Shown here piece by piece: positions 1 through 12,841 of a stretch of DNA of 64,000 nt. A program made the translations under genes and the position numbers. Below the pieces are notes generated by a model. The model saw only the letters and a list, made by a program, of their open reading frames with translations. It searched no databases and was not told the origin of the DNA. Source of the stretch: Echinostoma caproni (Eukaryota; Platyhelminthes; Trematoda; Plagiorchiida; Echinostomatidae); the NCBI GenBank assembly GCA_900618425.1, contig UZAN01039672.1, forward strand, positions 13,494 to 77,493, written 5' to 3'. The first letter of the stretch is position 1, and each line of letters begins with the position of its first letter.

Positions 1-2300
1 ACAGTGAAGAATCCGGTCAGTTTGGAATCACGAAATAAGTAATAATTAAATGTAACTTTTAATTATACATTGTAACCTTAAGAATAGAAATCCCCTACAT
101 TCAATTTACACGTACTCAAAAACTAATTACTGACAGGTTTCTTCCTTCTACGTTACGGCGAACTCAAGTGACGTTCAATAGCCTTACATGTCCGGGAAAC
201 GAACAGGTAAATTCCCTACCACTAAAACTAGCATTCACAACTGATAACGAATTCTTAAATGCAACTCTGTTTCTCATTTAAGACATAATGGGACTTTGCA
301 ATATTCAGCCTAACAGATGAGGCATAACAACATGAGCAATAATCGACTGGCAGTGGACCAGTAGTGAAATACGATCGGTGAGTTAACTTGAAATTACAGA
401 AGCATCCTATACATGTCAAAATCCTGTTGATAATTCTATTTGCCGCAAGCTCAGACTAAGCTCAATAAGACCATATTTTCAAATGTAGATATAGCAGAAT
501 TGATGTAAATTACTGCCTAAATAAAGCTTAAATAAATCGTAACTGCAACTGACGGGGAAATTAAGTAGTATTGTTTGTTTAACCTCTATGTATACAATTT
601 TAAACTATAGACCTTTCTGATTTGTGTCAATGTTCGAAAAAAACTTAAACACTATTATCACAACAGTTAAAGAAATGATGTTTGTGTTGGAAAGTGTTGT
701 TTTCATTGATCGTTTGTTTTACTGCATCAATTGTTTTTATGATTAGTCCATATGGGATTTTAATTTTGNGAACAATCTGATTAGTTCAGGGTTATATACA
801 CCTGTTATTCCCTTCCCAAGTGTGATTTGTGTCCCGTGGACTAGAGCAAATAAATCGAAAGCATTTCCTAAAGAATCGACGTTTGACAAGGTTGATAAGT
901 ATAGTTTTACTCAAAATAAAACGTTTAATAAGATCACTTTTCTCAAATAAACATCACAGAATATATTCGATAACTCGCATTCATATCACGGGCCTGCATC
1001 ACTCAAGCCCAAGATGATTATGATGAGACTCTAGATTGAAAAGGCCGGATAAATGATAGACTATGTGTTCCATCCGCAACTGACTTTCTTAAAGATTTCG
1101 ACTTTGATTAGACGGTCTAATTCATGCAGTTGATTAGTATACTCCTGACCCGGATTCACCTATTTTGTAAGGACGGTCCTTCAGAGAATAACCACTTGTA
1201 CGGATGATGATTTCAGATCCATACCTGGGGCTGGTACGATTTCACGAGCCGCTGTTAGCATTTCATCCATTTTCGGTTCTGTGGAAATTCTGAAAACAGC
1301 GGTAAAACTACTATGCGAGAATTGTACCTTACGTGCCTTGGCCTCTACTGGATTATCATTATAGGAATGAATTATCTCTTACCGTTATCTAGTCAGAAGA
1401 TGTCTTGAACCAAGCTGCATGCGCACACAGTGACATACAAAACCTTGAACACGTGCGGGTTGCGACGCACATTCAACTTTGTACTACTTACTTTATTACG
1501 GCAGGCTCCATGGAAAGGATAAACCGGCTCCAGATATGATCATGATCGTGGTCATGGAGTTCCTTGGGAGTTTGGTACGAGAGACGTCCCCAGCGTCACT
1601 CGGCGTTTTTTTCATTTTGAGGGCGCACATCTAGCCTTTGCACAATCAAGTGCGACCTGCAAAGCAGCTAAAGTAATCCCTCGCCTCGGAAGTGAGGGGG
1701 TCAACGACTTTAGTTTTAAAAGGTCATTCACATCGACCTTGGTCGCGACACTCCCATTGGGCTTATGCGGCTTTTAAACATGAGCCAAGTGACCTACCTG
1801 AAACCTACCAAACCCTGGTAGTGTCACTACTGTTTGTTCGCGACTGTTTATTTGTTGCAGTGTGTCACAACTTATTCACAGCTAACCTTCCTCACTGAAG
1901 GTATCCCCCTATCCACAACCAGAGGAAGCGCCTAGTAGCATTCATCTCTGCTCAAAGCGAGGGTATTCACGCACAGTCTGTATCACCATCTCTCCTGTTG
2001 CAAAGTTTTACTTAGGTCTTTTCTGGGGACCCGGATGCTTTGAAACTAGAACAAGGGAAGTATTGGGTTAAGTAAGAATCGGAGTCGAAAAGACAACGTT
2101 AAAACGGTTTCCAGTTGACATTCGATTATGTGTTGTTAGGAGACAGAGTATCCATACGATACTTGAACTTTGTTCGGATAGGAAAATTTTAGTTTCCTTT
2201 TTCGTGCATATGCTCAAAATGTTTCAACTCATTTACACTTTTATTCTCTATCGTTTTATTAAATACACAATCATACAGCTTTCAGGAATGAGGAAGAAGT
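1..2300. other. No gene recognised (left flank)
   Basis: AT-rich sequence with only short open frames and no motif I recognise. A single N at 769 marks an assembly join or uncertain base. About 1500-2000 is less AT-rich than its surroundings, but its longest frame (1692-1898) has no recognisable domain. Confidence 0.5.
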
Positions 2301-2309
2301 CGTTCAAAG

Positions 2310-2412
2310 AGCTATCATGCAACACAGAAATGGAGGCTTTGATGGAATCCGAACACATGTATTTTGGGGTGATATTTTGGTGACATTATCACGGGGCCAC
2401 CATCTGCCGGAA
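2310..2412 (-). repeat. tRNA-headed SINE fragment, family 1
   Basis: Read on the minus strand, the segment has an internal pol III-type promoter. An A-box-like stretch (GATGGTGGCCCC) near 2405 is followed by a B-box-like GTTCGGATTCC at 2344-2354. The same block recurs at 45825-45955 with the same spacing, including the stretch about ttttggtgac between the boxes, so this is a dispersed family and not a chance match. It is too diverged to fold as a functional tRNA. I infer an old tRNA-derived SINE. Confidence 0.6.
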
Positions 2413-4269
2413 CGTTTCTATCACTGTTAGTATGGTCTTGTGATTCCCAGACCGATAGATATTCTAAAGACAACTGTAGATATAAATAATTTGGTGGTTC
2501 AGGCTTTCACAAATTAGAGCACTTTTCATATTTCCTTTTGGTAGTTATTCCCTTCGCACTGGTGAGGCGTTAGTGGAGTGTTTGTTACACTACTCCTTCT
2601 TAAAAGTAAGATTTTCGGATGGTAAGTTTAGTGGAATAATGCCCGTAGTTATCCAACTACAGGATATCAAAGCTATATTCAATAAGAGAACACAGTGTCG
2701 TTGGAAAAACTGCAGGACGACTGAAGTGCTATAGTGCGGTAATCAGTATAGTATTGAATATCGGAATACGAGAACCCGAACGCTAATGCTCAGAAGTGGA
2801 CTGGCTCCAACCCGAATTGCGGATACACGAGGAATTGGTGGCAGCAAATGCTTATGTTTACTGATAGGATTAGAGAATATTTTATATAAGGTAATAGGCC
2901 ATATCATTGTTAGAACGCCCGTCCTCCAATCACGTAACCGTTTGCACCGACGCATCATATGTACTAACTCGGATGTCATGTTCGCCCGGTGTACCATGGA
3001 CCGAGCTTCCCGAACTGTGACTGGACGACATGGAGCTAAACCTGGTCGTGCTTGTAATGCGGTCACGTACGTCTGGATCACCACACATAGGCTTTCCGAG
3101 CTTGATATTTTTTGGGCAATGCTGTTTCAAAATGAGTAAACTGTCTTGTGAATGTATACTGAAACATAAAACTGCCTGCACAAATGTCAGATGAACAATG
3201 AGCTTTGATCTTCGTAAGGGATTGGGTGATAAATGAGTTAAAAATCCATATTGAGTGGCACAACCCCTTTGATGAATAATATAACAAGGAGGTTTCGTAT
3301 GACACGAATGTTCCAAGGTTGTTATATCTCTTGATATGATCAAGAAATACATACCTTGAAAGTCCAGCTCAGGAAATTCCTTGACCATATTAGTTTTTGC
3401 TACCATGTAATCGTCTGATTTAACCTTGTTTCAGACTCTCAATATTCTACCATTGAATATTGTATCGTTTCAATTGCCAGACGCGTCATCATACCAGGGA
3501 GGACAAATAAATACAATATACTTACATTGATGGACCTTCCTTGGCAACATAGACAATATAAAACCCAAATTCAGTATTTAATATGGTACTTGCATATGGA
3601 TAAAATCGTGCAACGATTATTTTTCGGAACTTTATCCTCTACTGCACTGTCTTCAAGTTTCTTGTAGCAAGAAGTGGATTGGCTAGAAAATTCTTGTCAC
3701 AGTTAAATATATGTATAGTAGCTCGAAAGGGTCACGGCACACAAACTATTGGCAAAACGAAATTATACTATCCGAGTCATGTCTATTATCAGACTGATAG
3801 AAGTAACAAAATTAGCAGATACTATTGCTGATATGTTGTATCTCGTAGGGAGTAATACCACATCCATTCCCATAAGTACATAGATTTCACACATATTTCA
3901 TTTGCCCCGCCTGGTAAACTTGCTTGAACAGCCTTTTCAGAACAGGCTCATTAATGAATCAATAATATTATTCCATGTTTTTGTAAGTGAGTTAAATGAC
4001 ACTCACCGTAAAACGGTCTTCGCAGAATAATTTACAATAAGTAATATGCGAATGATTCGACAAAATGTTCGTGAACGCACACGACCGGAACTGGTCCTTG
4101 CCGCTCATCAGACATGCTTATTCGATAATCTTTCAACAGCTCATTTTTATACATCCACGGAAATTTTATCAAGTAATTCCCATACTACTTTTGTATAGTA
4201 AATATATATCCTATTATATTTCATGAGATTGATGAAGGATTTGGATTGGTCACCTGGTAAAGTTTGTCA
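2413..4269. other. No confirmed gene; one weak exon candidate inside
   Basis: Open frames overlap on both strands between 2743 and 3406, where GC content is somewhat higher. Apart from the weak candidate at 2930-3092 nothing could be assigned. 3410-4269 is AT-rich and featureless to the eye. Confidence 0.4.
2930..3092 (-). CDS. Possible exon, serine-rich (weak)
   Basis: The 3' part of a 158-codon minus-strand open frame (3406-2930) reads as a Ser/Thr-rich hydrophilic stretch (FSSMSSSHSSGSSVHG) ending VQTVT before a stop. That composition looks more like a disordered protein segment than random translation. GC content is also raised here. Against it, a 113-codon frame overlaps on the same strand and a 117-codon frame on the other, and I see no convincing acceptor. 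No family is recognised. It could equally be chance. Confidence 0.22.
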
Positions 4270-4274
4270 TTAGA

Positions 4275-4470
4275 CGTGTACTGAAAAGTTAAGAAGCCCT
4301 GTACAGCTGAGATGCGTGCTGAGATACTCAGTGAGTGAGAGCAATGAATGAGTCCTCGGTTCGGTCCCACGTTGGGTCTATTGTTTGGCACTGCTGACGT
4401 GACTTCACCAGGCCCAGCAGCTGTACTATGCTTCCTAGGTTTTCAGTACAACATTCATTGGCTCTTTACA
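4275..4470 (+). repeat. Sm-alpha-like SINE copy
   Basis: The segment contains a B-box-like GGTTCGGTCCC near 4360 and ends with agctgtactatgcttccta. That tail matches the tails of the SINEs at 53400-53640 and 53702-53950 (tgtacagtgcttcctag type). In the hammerhead region the core has decayed to CTGACGTG. The shared B box and tail assign it to the same tRNA-headed family. Confidence 0.55.
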
Positions 4471-7222
4471 AGACCGAAGTCCCCATTCATATGTTCCATT
4501 GGCACTTTCATTTCACTTTAGATATTGTCTCAAGCCTAATGGATTTTCTATTCCCTATACCAAACATCATAATTTCTCTCTTAGTGACGCAATTTGAGTC
4601 AATTCTAGGATGAAGAATCCATTTACTTCAACATGTCAACCAATGCCGTCAAGAAACAGTTCAGCTGTCACGTACTCACTCAATCACACGCACGCACGCC
4701 AACGAACCTACAAAGGCTCCTGATATGGAATAGATCGAATCAGGTTAAAGAAAACTCAAAGCCAAAAGGCGAAAGTTAAGCATGAGATTTTACATTCTGC
4801 ACAGATGAGTGACACGCATCCATGTTGAAAANGCGAGATCTTGATTGCCCTGATTTGTGTTCCACAAAGTCATGCGGATGCTTTTTCTACTCGATAGATT
4901 TGCTTTACGTCTATGGACCGCATGCAGAGTTTGCCATTCGGGAAAATATACGTCACTGTTTTGGGTGGTAGGAGAAAAAGCTTTTTGTTATTCTGGTTCA
5001 TACTACGAGGAAGGTGTTTTCAAAAGTTGTCAAAGTTGACTCCACACAAATACGCAGGCCAACGCACGTAGTCACGCACAGGCGGTTCCTCTGTGAGCAA
5101 ATCATATGCTATAGAGCGTATATCTGAGTTGGAAAGCGCACGCACAAGAATTAAATCGGTAGCTTCTGTCTTAAGTTGAGAAACGTACCATATCTGACTT
5201 GATGCATAATGATCGATGCAAAAAGAGATTATGTGTTAAATCCGTTGGCATGACGAGGCTCTTCCTCTGCCAGTGCGTAATCTCACCGTAATGTGCAACT
5301 TTCTTGCCTTACTCATCTCTAAGCGGAGAATCAGTGTATGTCCCTGTATAAATAGCCCAGACCATTCCATGAACTGAATAACATTATGTAGATTGTTGTT
5401 TGATGTCCGCGTTGAATCATAAAATTAGTGTGCAAATGAAAACATCATGTTTATTCACTTATATTTGTACAAAAACTGAATAAAGTAACTATGTGGTACA
5501 TTAGGAAATAAGTAGTACTGAACAATTTGTACCAGGACGATTGAGCAAAGGATTCAAAGTTGTGAAACGTTTATTACGTTTCAAGTAAGCCCCTAGTACT
5601 TCACTTGTTATGAAATGATTTCATGCTATTGCTCATATACTGGACCTTATCATCTGTCGTTGTCCTTCTCATGTTCGGATGCTTTTTTGCTATCAGTCGA
5701 TGCAAACATGCTACGAAAAATTATATGCATTGTTTTATTCCACCCCTATTTCATATTCGTGCACCTATTCGCACAATATCCGATATAATAAGAAGCCTAA
5801 GGGAGTCGGTGGAAAATTGTCATCAAATACTTCGTTACACTGGCTGTCTTTACACTTTGCGCCAACAGGCTAGAGATCGGAGTGAATTATTAGTCCGAAA
5901 CGGACTCAATTGTAACCATTTGTGCTAAGGATTTTCAATTCTACATTATATCAGAAGACTGCAAAGTGATCTGCTCTGTACGAACGCAGTTTACTTGACG
6001 AGAGCAGGATATTTCAAAAATATAACTGTAGAAGTTTCTTTACGGTGATGTTATTTGTTCAGCAACAACATTCTTTGATACATTTACCCTCCAATCCGTG
6101 TGACCTTAAGTCCCAGGGTTTCGTCACCAGCCAGGCACCTGTGTGTAACTATTGTTGTTGTAACTTTTTTCGATATAATAACTAAAGTGGTGGGGTAGTT
6201 GTTGTCTGAGGTTGGCTACTAGTGTTATAATACTACAAAGTGGTGCCTGGTCAAGGGTAGTAGTTCATTGCGGATTACAGATAGGCTATCGATAATTTGG
6301 CATACATATAACAAGATATCACATTTTAAACATGTCATCACAATCCTCAGCAGCACACAGAGTAATGAATGGAAAAGTCGGTAGTTATTAGTTGAAGTGC
6401 AGAAATTTGCCTAAAGTGGTTTTGTTCATTTTCAATCGTTGAAAGAAACGGCTTAATGCATTAAATTCCGTACTACTCACAAATCTGAGTAGTATCTCAC
6501 ATCACCAGTACATGCAGCAAAGCAATGCCATTTTCAATCCAAATGGTTTGTTAGGTGTTCCTTGCTCTAAAATAGTTTAACCCTCCTGATGTGCATGAAA
6601 TCGGACTCATTATTCAAGTCGTACAGATACACCCTAGGGAAAGTTCGGGGAAAAAGAGCAATGCAAAATGTATCCGGAGAAGTGGCGAGAATGAAGACTA
6701 CGAGTAGACAGCTCTGAAGTGGAATGTTAGCTCTGATTGGCTAATTTACAGTGTAAATAACCTTTCGCATTGGCATACACTACTGTTGTTTTGCGGAAAA
6801 AGTGACTTCCTCTTCTGGAAAAACATGTGCTATCACCCGGAGTGACTTTCAGATGGAAAAGCATCGCATATGCTCGGTGCTAAGAAAAGCATATAATAAA
6901 GCCTATGTAATTACTCGATAAATGTCGATTTTAAGAGAAATTAAGATCTTTCCATTTTTTCCAAAATGGATGCAATAAATTGAAGGGATTCTATGATTAT
7001 GAGAGTAGTGTTCTTAGCTGTCTGCTGAAGGTCATACAATTTTTTTCGAGTCATGTCAATTCTCCCCACAACCTGCGCGCTCTGACATGTCTCCCGGTAT
7101 GCTTCCATCAATTGTAATTGCTAAAGTAGCACAAAATAATTCCTCTAGAAGTTTATATTGATTGTTATTAGCTCAATCAGATAGATTATTATTTAAAAGT
7201 ATCCTCAGATAAATCAAATTAC
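4471..7222. other. No gene recognised
   Basis: AT-rich sequence with a single N at 4832. Open frames at 4857-5039 and 5623-5928 have no recognised domain or clear splice sites. A short dispersed repeat with a CTACTCA/TGAGTAG hairpin lies at 6415-6505 and is listed separately. Confidence 0.5.
6415..6505. repeat. Dispersed repeat with small hairpin, copy 1
   Basis: The block ttgttcattttcaatcgttg, followed by CTACTCA (6473-6479) and TGAGTAG (6486-6492), resembles 17370-17480, where the same order occurs. The block tcttgttcatttt also starts 36205-36290, and tgtgagtagtacc occurs at 49370. The family is unknown; it may be an LTR fragment or a MITE-like repeat. Confidence 0.35.
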
Positions 7223-7414
7223 TTTTGATACGCTCGTCAATGCGCTCATAATATCTAGGCCAGTCGGATTTCCGGTATTGGCCAAATTGACAAAGTTCGA
7301 ATGATAGTCCAGACAACTTCATTTTATCAGCTTGAATAATTTTCTCACTTTCGGAATGGATAACGATGTACCAATCGATGCCCGATTTCGAACCATTTCC
7401 ATAATAATCTCTCA
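7223..7414 (-). CDS. Candidate internal exon, unknown protein (phase 1-1)
   Basis: Within a 125-codon minus-strand open frame (7550-7173), a segment is bounded by an acceptor-like pyrimidine tract ending TTTTGTCAG and a donor-like AAAA|GTAATT. It is 192 nt, exactly 64 codons, and phase 1 at both ends, so it could be skipped or inserted without breaking the frame. The translation is protein-like: it includes GSKSGIDWYIVIHSE and KSDWPRYYERIDERIK, rich in charged and aromatic residues with a single cysteine. I recognise no family. No partner exons were found nearby, and the donor is not strong. Confidence 0.33.
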
Positions 7415-8690
7415 CTGACAAAAATGGAGATCTCTTTGGTTCACAATTGTGATTGAAATGAAACAAAATCTTCTGATTTGAATAACCCCTATCATTGCGA
7501 ATCACGAATCGCGAGTTATCGGTTGCATGAGAATGAAATGAACTGTTCATGCTTGTGAATTTACCCCACAGACGTTACGATCCACCTATCCGCAATCCGA
7601 GCCCAATTAGCCATATTTAAACTTAGGGTGCACACATGCAGCTTTTGTGGTGCTGCCATTCCATGGCCACCCACTGAAGCATTTCTACCGAATACTCTTA
7701 CAATCGCAAACAAAGACATGCACACACACACAGCCTCATCTGGGGCAAATTAATCATTCAATGGTAGTCATTGTAGACGTCTTCATCATTTGGTTTGGAG
7801 TTTTTTCTCAAGCCCATTAGGCTCGCTCATCTATGGCTTGCCAAATAACTTGCCTGCTTGCTTGCGTGTGTGTATGCGTCCTGGTGCGTGCGTACGTATG
7901 CAATTTGTTGCTGATCGGGATAATTGATAAATATTGCGCTTGTCAAACATGAGTAAAGTCGCATAGCCGAATATTCACATACCTGTGCATATCCCATTCT
8001 ATGCTTTTCTGATATATTTCACGTTCAATCAGGGTGATCGCACATTACTCTACGCAAGCCACCAAGCCACGGAGTTAAATAAACTATCGGAGTAGACGTG
8101 AATAATAGAGTGCTGAAAGTTGAATGAAAGACGTAATGAAGAGGAAGGAACGAGTAATCATACATTCATTGAGATGATCCGATTCTCGACAGAATTGGGT
8201 CTGAGTTGAGAACTGCGGTCGGTCTTGGCATACACATTGTCTGTTGGATTCAACCTTGAAGAATGAGAATAAAGTTTATCGATAGCATTAGTTGTGCGAA
8301 GGAAGATCGTCTAGAGGTTGAATGTATTTGTAGACCGAGCTTTACTTAGTAGTAGGCTACATAATGCCGCTTGAATCACCGGTTCATAGGCGCGTGTACA
8401 TGGGAGAGTGTCACGTGTCAGATTTAGGACCGCGTACGAACAAACGTGGGAGATAAGGGTTCTGCGTTGTTGTTCTTGTTCTTGTTGAGCAGAAAATTAT
8501 CTGTTAGATCTGAGCTACAGATGATAAAAAATGGAAGGTGGATAGTTCAATAGGAAATCTGACTAGCAAACCATATGGAATAGTAGAAAATCAAACTGCC
8601 AATATCGGGATTGATTGTGGAACGGCGATTGGCGATGCACACCAAATATGGTAATTCTATTCAGTATGGAAGCTCTACAAAATACCCACG
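7415..8690. other. No gene recognised
   Basis: A short CA run occurs at 7722-7732. Otherwise this is unassigned AT-rich sequence with no domain, RNA gene or repeat family that I could identify. Confidence 0.5.
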
Positions 8691-8739
8691 CGTAATTATC
8701 GATAGTACATGGAGTTCGACTTCGGTCGATAGTTATTTC

Positions 8740-9080
8740 CAACTTAGAAAATGAAGCTGAACGCGAATTCCAGCAGAAAATGGCACATCGGTGTTACATA
8801 GATGACGCGATAATCATAACTTACATCGCGGCTGAGACGGAACGTCTAGTGAGCTCTTCGAAAAAAACCTTTGTCGAAATCTACGGTTTACATCATAAAG
8901 ACCAAATCGGACAACCAACTACCATTCTTCGACATGCGGTGTTACGGTTCGAGTTCCCGAGATATGTGGCGAAGGCATAGTGCATGTCTAAAGACAAGCA
9001 TCTCCGTGAACTCTGCGGGAAAACCTGCAGTTAAAATGAAGTTCCATTACGAGGGAGATAATGTAAGCTGAATGTTGAGT
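8740..9080 (+). pseudogene. Penelope-like element RT fragment
   Basis: Two overlapping plus-strand frames together resemble the palm region of a Penelope-like reverse transcriptase. The first has MAHRCYIDD, the Y-x-D-D catalytic motif, preceded by an ENEAEREFQQK stretch like the helix before YVDD in this family. About 35 residues on, the next frame has SDNQLPFFDM, matching the family's DNxLPFLD motif. A frameshift separates them, and the rest of the RT and the endonuclease are missing. In a complete element this enzyme copies RNA at a nicked target. This copy is a dead fragment. The family call rests on these two motifs and their spacing. Confidence 0.62.
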
Positions 9081-9640
9081 AATCTAGTTAAATCGGTCAT
9101 TACTCGTAGCATTTGTGCTGCTTTCCAGTCTTATATCACAGCACACACAGGATCCCAGTAATCGAAACTTGTCTCCCTCTCCTCATCAAGCCAATTGGAT
9201 TACGAGTGCAGAGTCATATCCTCTACACATCACCTCCACGAGATTTTCTTCAGCCCGAAATGGCTGCAGCGAATGAAACACGGTGCGACAGCTAACGCAA
9301 TACGTGCCTAGACAAAGAAGCCTACTAATCTGAATTCGATTAGCTAGCAAGTTTATCTCCGAAAAACTCCCAAACACACGACAAATTATATCCAAAATAC
9401 CAAGCCGTTCGCTTTATCCCACGTGAACTAAGCTACTTCAACCTAGATAATAGGAAACTTCTAATCAATGGGTGTATTCTAAAACAGGACTGAACGAACG
9501 GAAGCACAATATACACAATCTTTCAACTGCATTGAAACGTAGCGTCTAGGCAAAAGGTGTTTTTATCCTGCGTAAGCTGCTCCGGTCTTAGAAATGTGGG
9601 GGGTTATCTACTTTGCTCTCTACTGTCATTAGTCACACAA
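9081..9640. other. No gene recognised
   Basis: Unassigned sequence between two retroelement relics. It may hold their unrecognised untranslated ends. Confidence 0.4.
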
Positions 9641-9649
9641 CTTTCTGTA

Positions 9650-10700
9650 TAACTAACTCCTCGTTATTTAGTTTCAAAGGTGGACTAGACGTCACCCAGT
9701 CTTGAAAAATCACTTTGCACTTCGAATGGGCAATAGCATTTTCTGCGTCATCCATACATTCTAAAAGATAGACGATTTCATCAGCGCACTCTCAATGGCA
9801 CAGCTTTTCTCTAGTTGTCCATTAAATGCCAATATTTTGGAGACCACTTATTGCGTTAGCCGTAATTTCATCTACGACGAAATTGAACAGGAGTGGCGAA
9901 CTAGAGCACCCTTGACGAATGCCACTGCTAGTGATGAATGACCTATCCCCTTCATTGTAAACCCTCACTCGAGTACCGCGACCGTAGTAATTTACCGTCC
10001 TTCTGGGACATTCCTTCTCGAAGTAGGGCTCCTCTCTGAGCCTCGCGGTCAACTGAGTACAAGGTTCCTTTCAGGTCAAGGAACATTGCGATCGTTGGTA
10101 GACGGTTGGTAGACGGCGTGTCGCAGCTCGAGGATCTGACACAACGTAAAAATGTAATCAATACATCAGCCAACAGCCCGAATTCGGATTACTGTTCTTG
10201 AAGGTTAGTCTCTCTTATAGTATTAGGACGTCGAACTATGATGGCTGATGACACTTTGGCTACAATTAGGATCAAACGTATCCCATGGTGGTTTTCGTAT
10301 TCGTCTCGTGATCCTTTCTTTAAAATGGGAGTGATCATTAGTTCTTCCCAAAATGAAGTAATGTGTTTTTGCTTCCAAATATTGTGCAGTGAAATACTAG
10401 TAGATCTTAGGTTATCAATTTCTATCTTGAGAGGATTGGAAGGAGGCTAGTCCGGTTTTGTGGCCTTATCTTGCTGCAGTCCTTGATTGTAAGAACTTCT
10501 ACTTCTGCCAAAAGATCGCCCGATACTTCTCACGATGTTTCAGCTGCAGATAAAGTAATCTGGCTAGCATTAGGCCAGCTGAAATGTTTGATTAAGTATT
10601 CCACCTAGCTATCAAGCCGTTGCTCACTGTTGTGAATAGCTGATTTTATTGTATCGCAGACTGCTTCACCAAATCGAGTTCACCAACCTCCCTTTTTGCT
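9650..10700 (-). pseudogene. LINE reverse transcriptase domain, broken
   Basis: RT of the same LINE. On the minus strand a decayed fingers region (10700-10180) leads to motif A, reading PTIAMFLDLKG near 10110. Motif B follows as SFITSSGIRQGCSSSPLLFN near 9940. The catalytic YADD region has decayed to CADE near 9780, and it is followed by SKCKVIFQDW near 9710. Loss of the tyrosine and second aspartate, plus several frameshifts, makes it inactive. Confidence 0.85.
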
Positions 10701-11079
10701 CATTTCGAAAAGTTTCTGATTACTACCTGGTGCGAATGCTACTTCGATTTTGACAGTTATTATTGCTCGTGATCATTCCGGAGGCTCATTGCAGACGCCA
10801 CCTAACCGTGTTTTGATACCGGTCGGTAAGGATTTGTCTGTTTTCTCCACTAGGGCTAGTGACTCGTGAAATATCTGAAGCCCCCGACGGGTATGGGGTT
10901 CACTCAGATCCATAAGCAGCATTTGCTGCGGAACGCATTGCTTGGTTAATCTAATCCCCTCTCTTTATCTACACTGTCAAATTGAGGTGAGCTAAGCTCA
11001 CACACTAGCTATGACCTAAAGCTGGCGCGAACTACTGTGACAGACATGTGATGATGAGCTAACCACCTTCGCTGGTTTT

Positions 11080-11750
11080 GTCGCCAGACAGTCAGTCGGA
11101 GAGAGAACTGCGTCAAAACGAACGTGCGGTCAGACTGAACACAGGTCATCCAATATGAACTGCGATTTTGTACTGAGCGACGTCACTAGTAGCTCATGTG
11201 TATGTGGTCGATTTGTATTAATGTTCCAGCTAAATTGGAGTTGCACTTGCCGTTTCTCCAGATGTGTCGGAAGTTGGTACCGGATACCAAAGTTGATGGT
11301 CTGCGCAGAACTGAATAAATTGACCGCCGTTGGTTGTTCGCTGGCAGGGCAGAGTACAACTATCACCTAGATAAGCTTCTGATGCACTCGGTTTTTCTAA
11401 CTTGTTTATTAAAATCACCTGCACTTAGAACCATATCGAAGCTCAACCGGGCTCAACCGAATGAGTTAGATGGTTTTGTCGCGTAAATGATCCTTTTTAT
11501 ATCAAAACTGCAATAGGTCGTTGCATATACCAATGAGAACAACAAAGTACCTTTGATGTTGCTTCTCATCAGGACGCTGATTGAACCCTGGAAAAGCATC
11601 GATTATAAATGACTGATAACGGGATCCGAACATTAATAGGGGATTCGACCCTTCTTCCGAGTACAATAGCCATCCCGCGCTGACCTACACAACCGTATTC
11701 GCCGTTGTTTGATGTGCAAAGAACTTATCTCGAGGAAAAATCTGGCAAGC
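11080..11750 (-). pseudogene. LINE apurinic-like endonuclease domain, broken
   Basis: The decayed APE-type endonuclease of the LINE at 9640-11750, which would nick target DNA to prime reverse transcription. Visible blocks in order on the minus strand are GQRGMAIVLGRRVES near 11660, MVLSAGDFNKQV near 11440 (the GDFN motif), then SASEAYLGDS and QFCADHQLW around 11400-11290. These lie in shifting frames. Stops follow GDFN and occur before the RT. The order and spacing fit the family. Confidence 0.8.
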
Positions 11751-12841
11751 TCAAGTCGCTTATGGTAGTAGGATAGTTTCATCGAGTCTGCAAAACGCTG
11801 CAAATATCGATCCTCACGATGAAAGTCCCCTGATTTATTGACTGACTAGGCATCAGAATCTACCTATTTGGCAATGACCTATGTTGAGCGATATCTAAGA
11901 TACTTGAGGGACTAATACAGGTCGGAAGAAGGGGCCAGGGGAGAGGACTGAGTGTGGAGAACAAAGAACAAAGGCTGGGATATTTCAACATAATTATCAC
12001 TACACACCCCGCTTAATGCAAGGAGCAGCGCGGTCCTGATTATCTAGCGTAACGACCTATGCAGTATGGAATAATTTTTATTTTGTGCAAAATGAATTAC
12101 TGTGTGTTGGAAATTACGTACACAAACTTATCTGTACTCTGTTCAAAACACATCAATTCATGTGCGTTCCTAACCATATCCCAGTATGGTAATCTTTTTC
12201 CGCCGGATCGCAACTTCCTATGGTCCCTATGCATGGCCAATTAGTTTGCATTTTTCCGATTCCATCCGATGGTTACCTAACCACCCCACATTGTAACTTT
12301 CGTTTTAATTGTCCTATTAATTTCTTGACCCAAATGCTACCGCTCACTCTGTGTACTCAACAACCCCAGACACCCTCCTCGTGTCCGTTGTCTATTCCCT
12401 CATTTACACCGTGATTACGGTTGCCACCTGTCGCCCCACACCAGCTGTTGGTGTAATTTCGGTATCCCATCCCCGTGATTGGTACTCAAAGCATTGTCGC
12501 TATATCCACATCGCATTCCTTCTCCGATTTCCAAGACAGTGACTTCGTGGCATGTTTGCCCTTGTCGTGTCGAACAGATTGTCTTGTCCACAACGGTTTG
12601 CCCAAATTTGAGGTATGCCGCTTTACTTCCACTAATTCATGGTTGGTTATACAAAAGTACACGTAGATTCGCAAGCCTTGTGTTCTGCCGAGCATTCGAG
12701 GTACGGTATCTGCGAGTCACTTCGTCATCGGAAGGCAATTCGATACAGTTTGTGTATACATTGAGGTTTCATGGAACGGAAGTCCTAGTTTGGCCAGCCA
12801 CTCCGTAGAAGAACTATTAGGGTTCTCAACCACAACCTCCA
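11751..12841. other. No gene recognised
   Basis: 12059-12808 carries several overlapping frames of 60-109 codons on the plus strand and one on the minus strand. They conflict with each other and show no recognisable domain. The plus strand is pyrimidine-rich at 12290-12430. I see no element that can be named. Confidence 0.4.

Larger units (their letters stand above)
9640..11750 (-). mobile_element. Non-LTR retrotransposon (RTE-like LINE), degenerate
   Basis: A single decayed LINE read right to left, with the endonuclease upstream of the reverse transcriptase as the family requires. The endonuclease occupies about 11750-11080 and the RT about 10700-9650. Stops and frameshifts are frequent, so no protein can be made. 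The motif order, the GDFN endonuclease signature and the FITSSGIRQGC RT block match LINEs common in trematodes. I favour the RTE/SR2-like clade, but clade assignment needs a tree. No poly(A) tail or target duplication could be fixed. Confidence 0.85.

Noticed and set aside
2786..3139. 117-codon plus-strand frame
   Set aside because: Likely the antisense shadow of, or chance overlap with, the minus-strand frames; no motif.
12351..12808. Overlapping plus-strand frames up to 109 codons
   Set aside because: They conflict with one another and with a minus-strand frame, and none has a domain or splice support.
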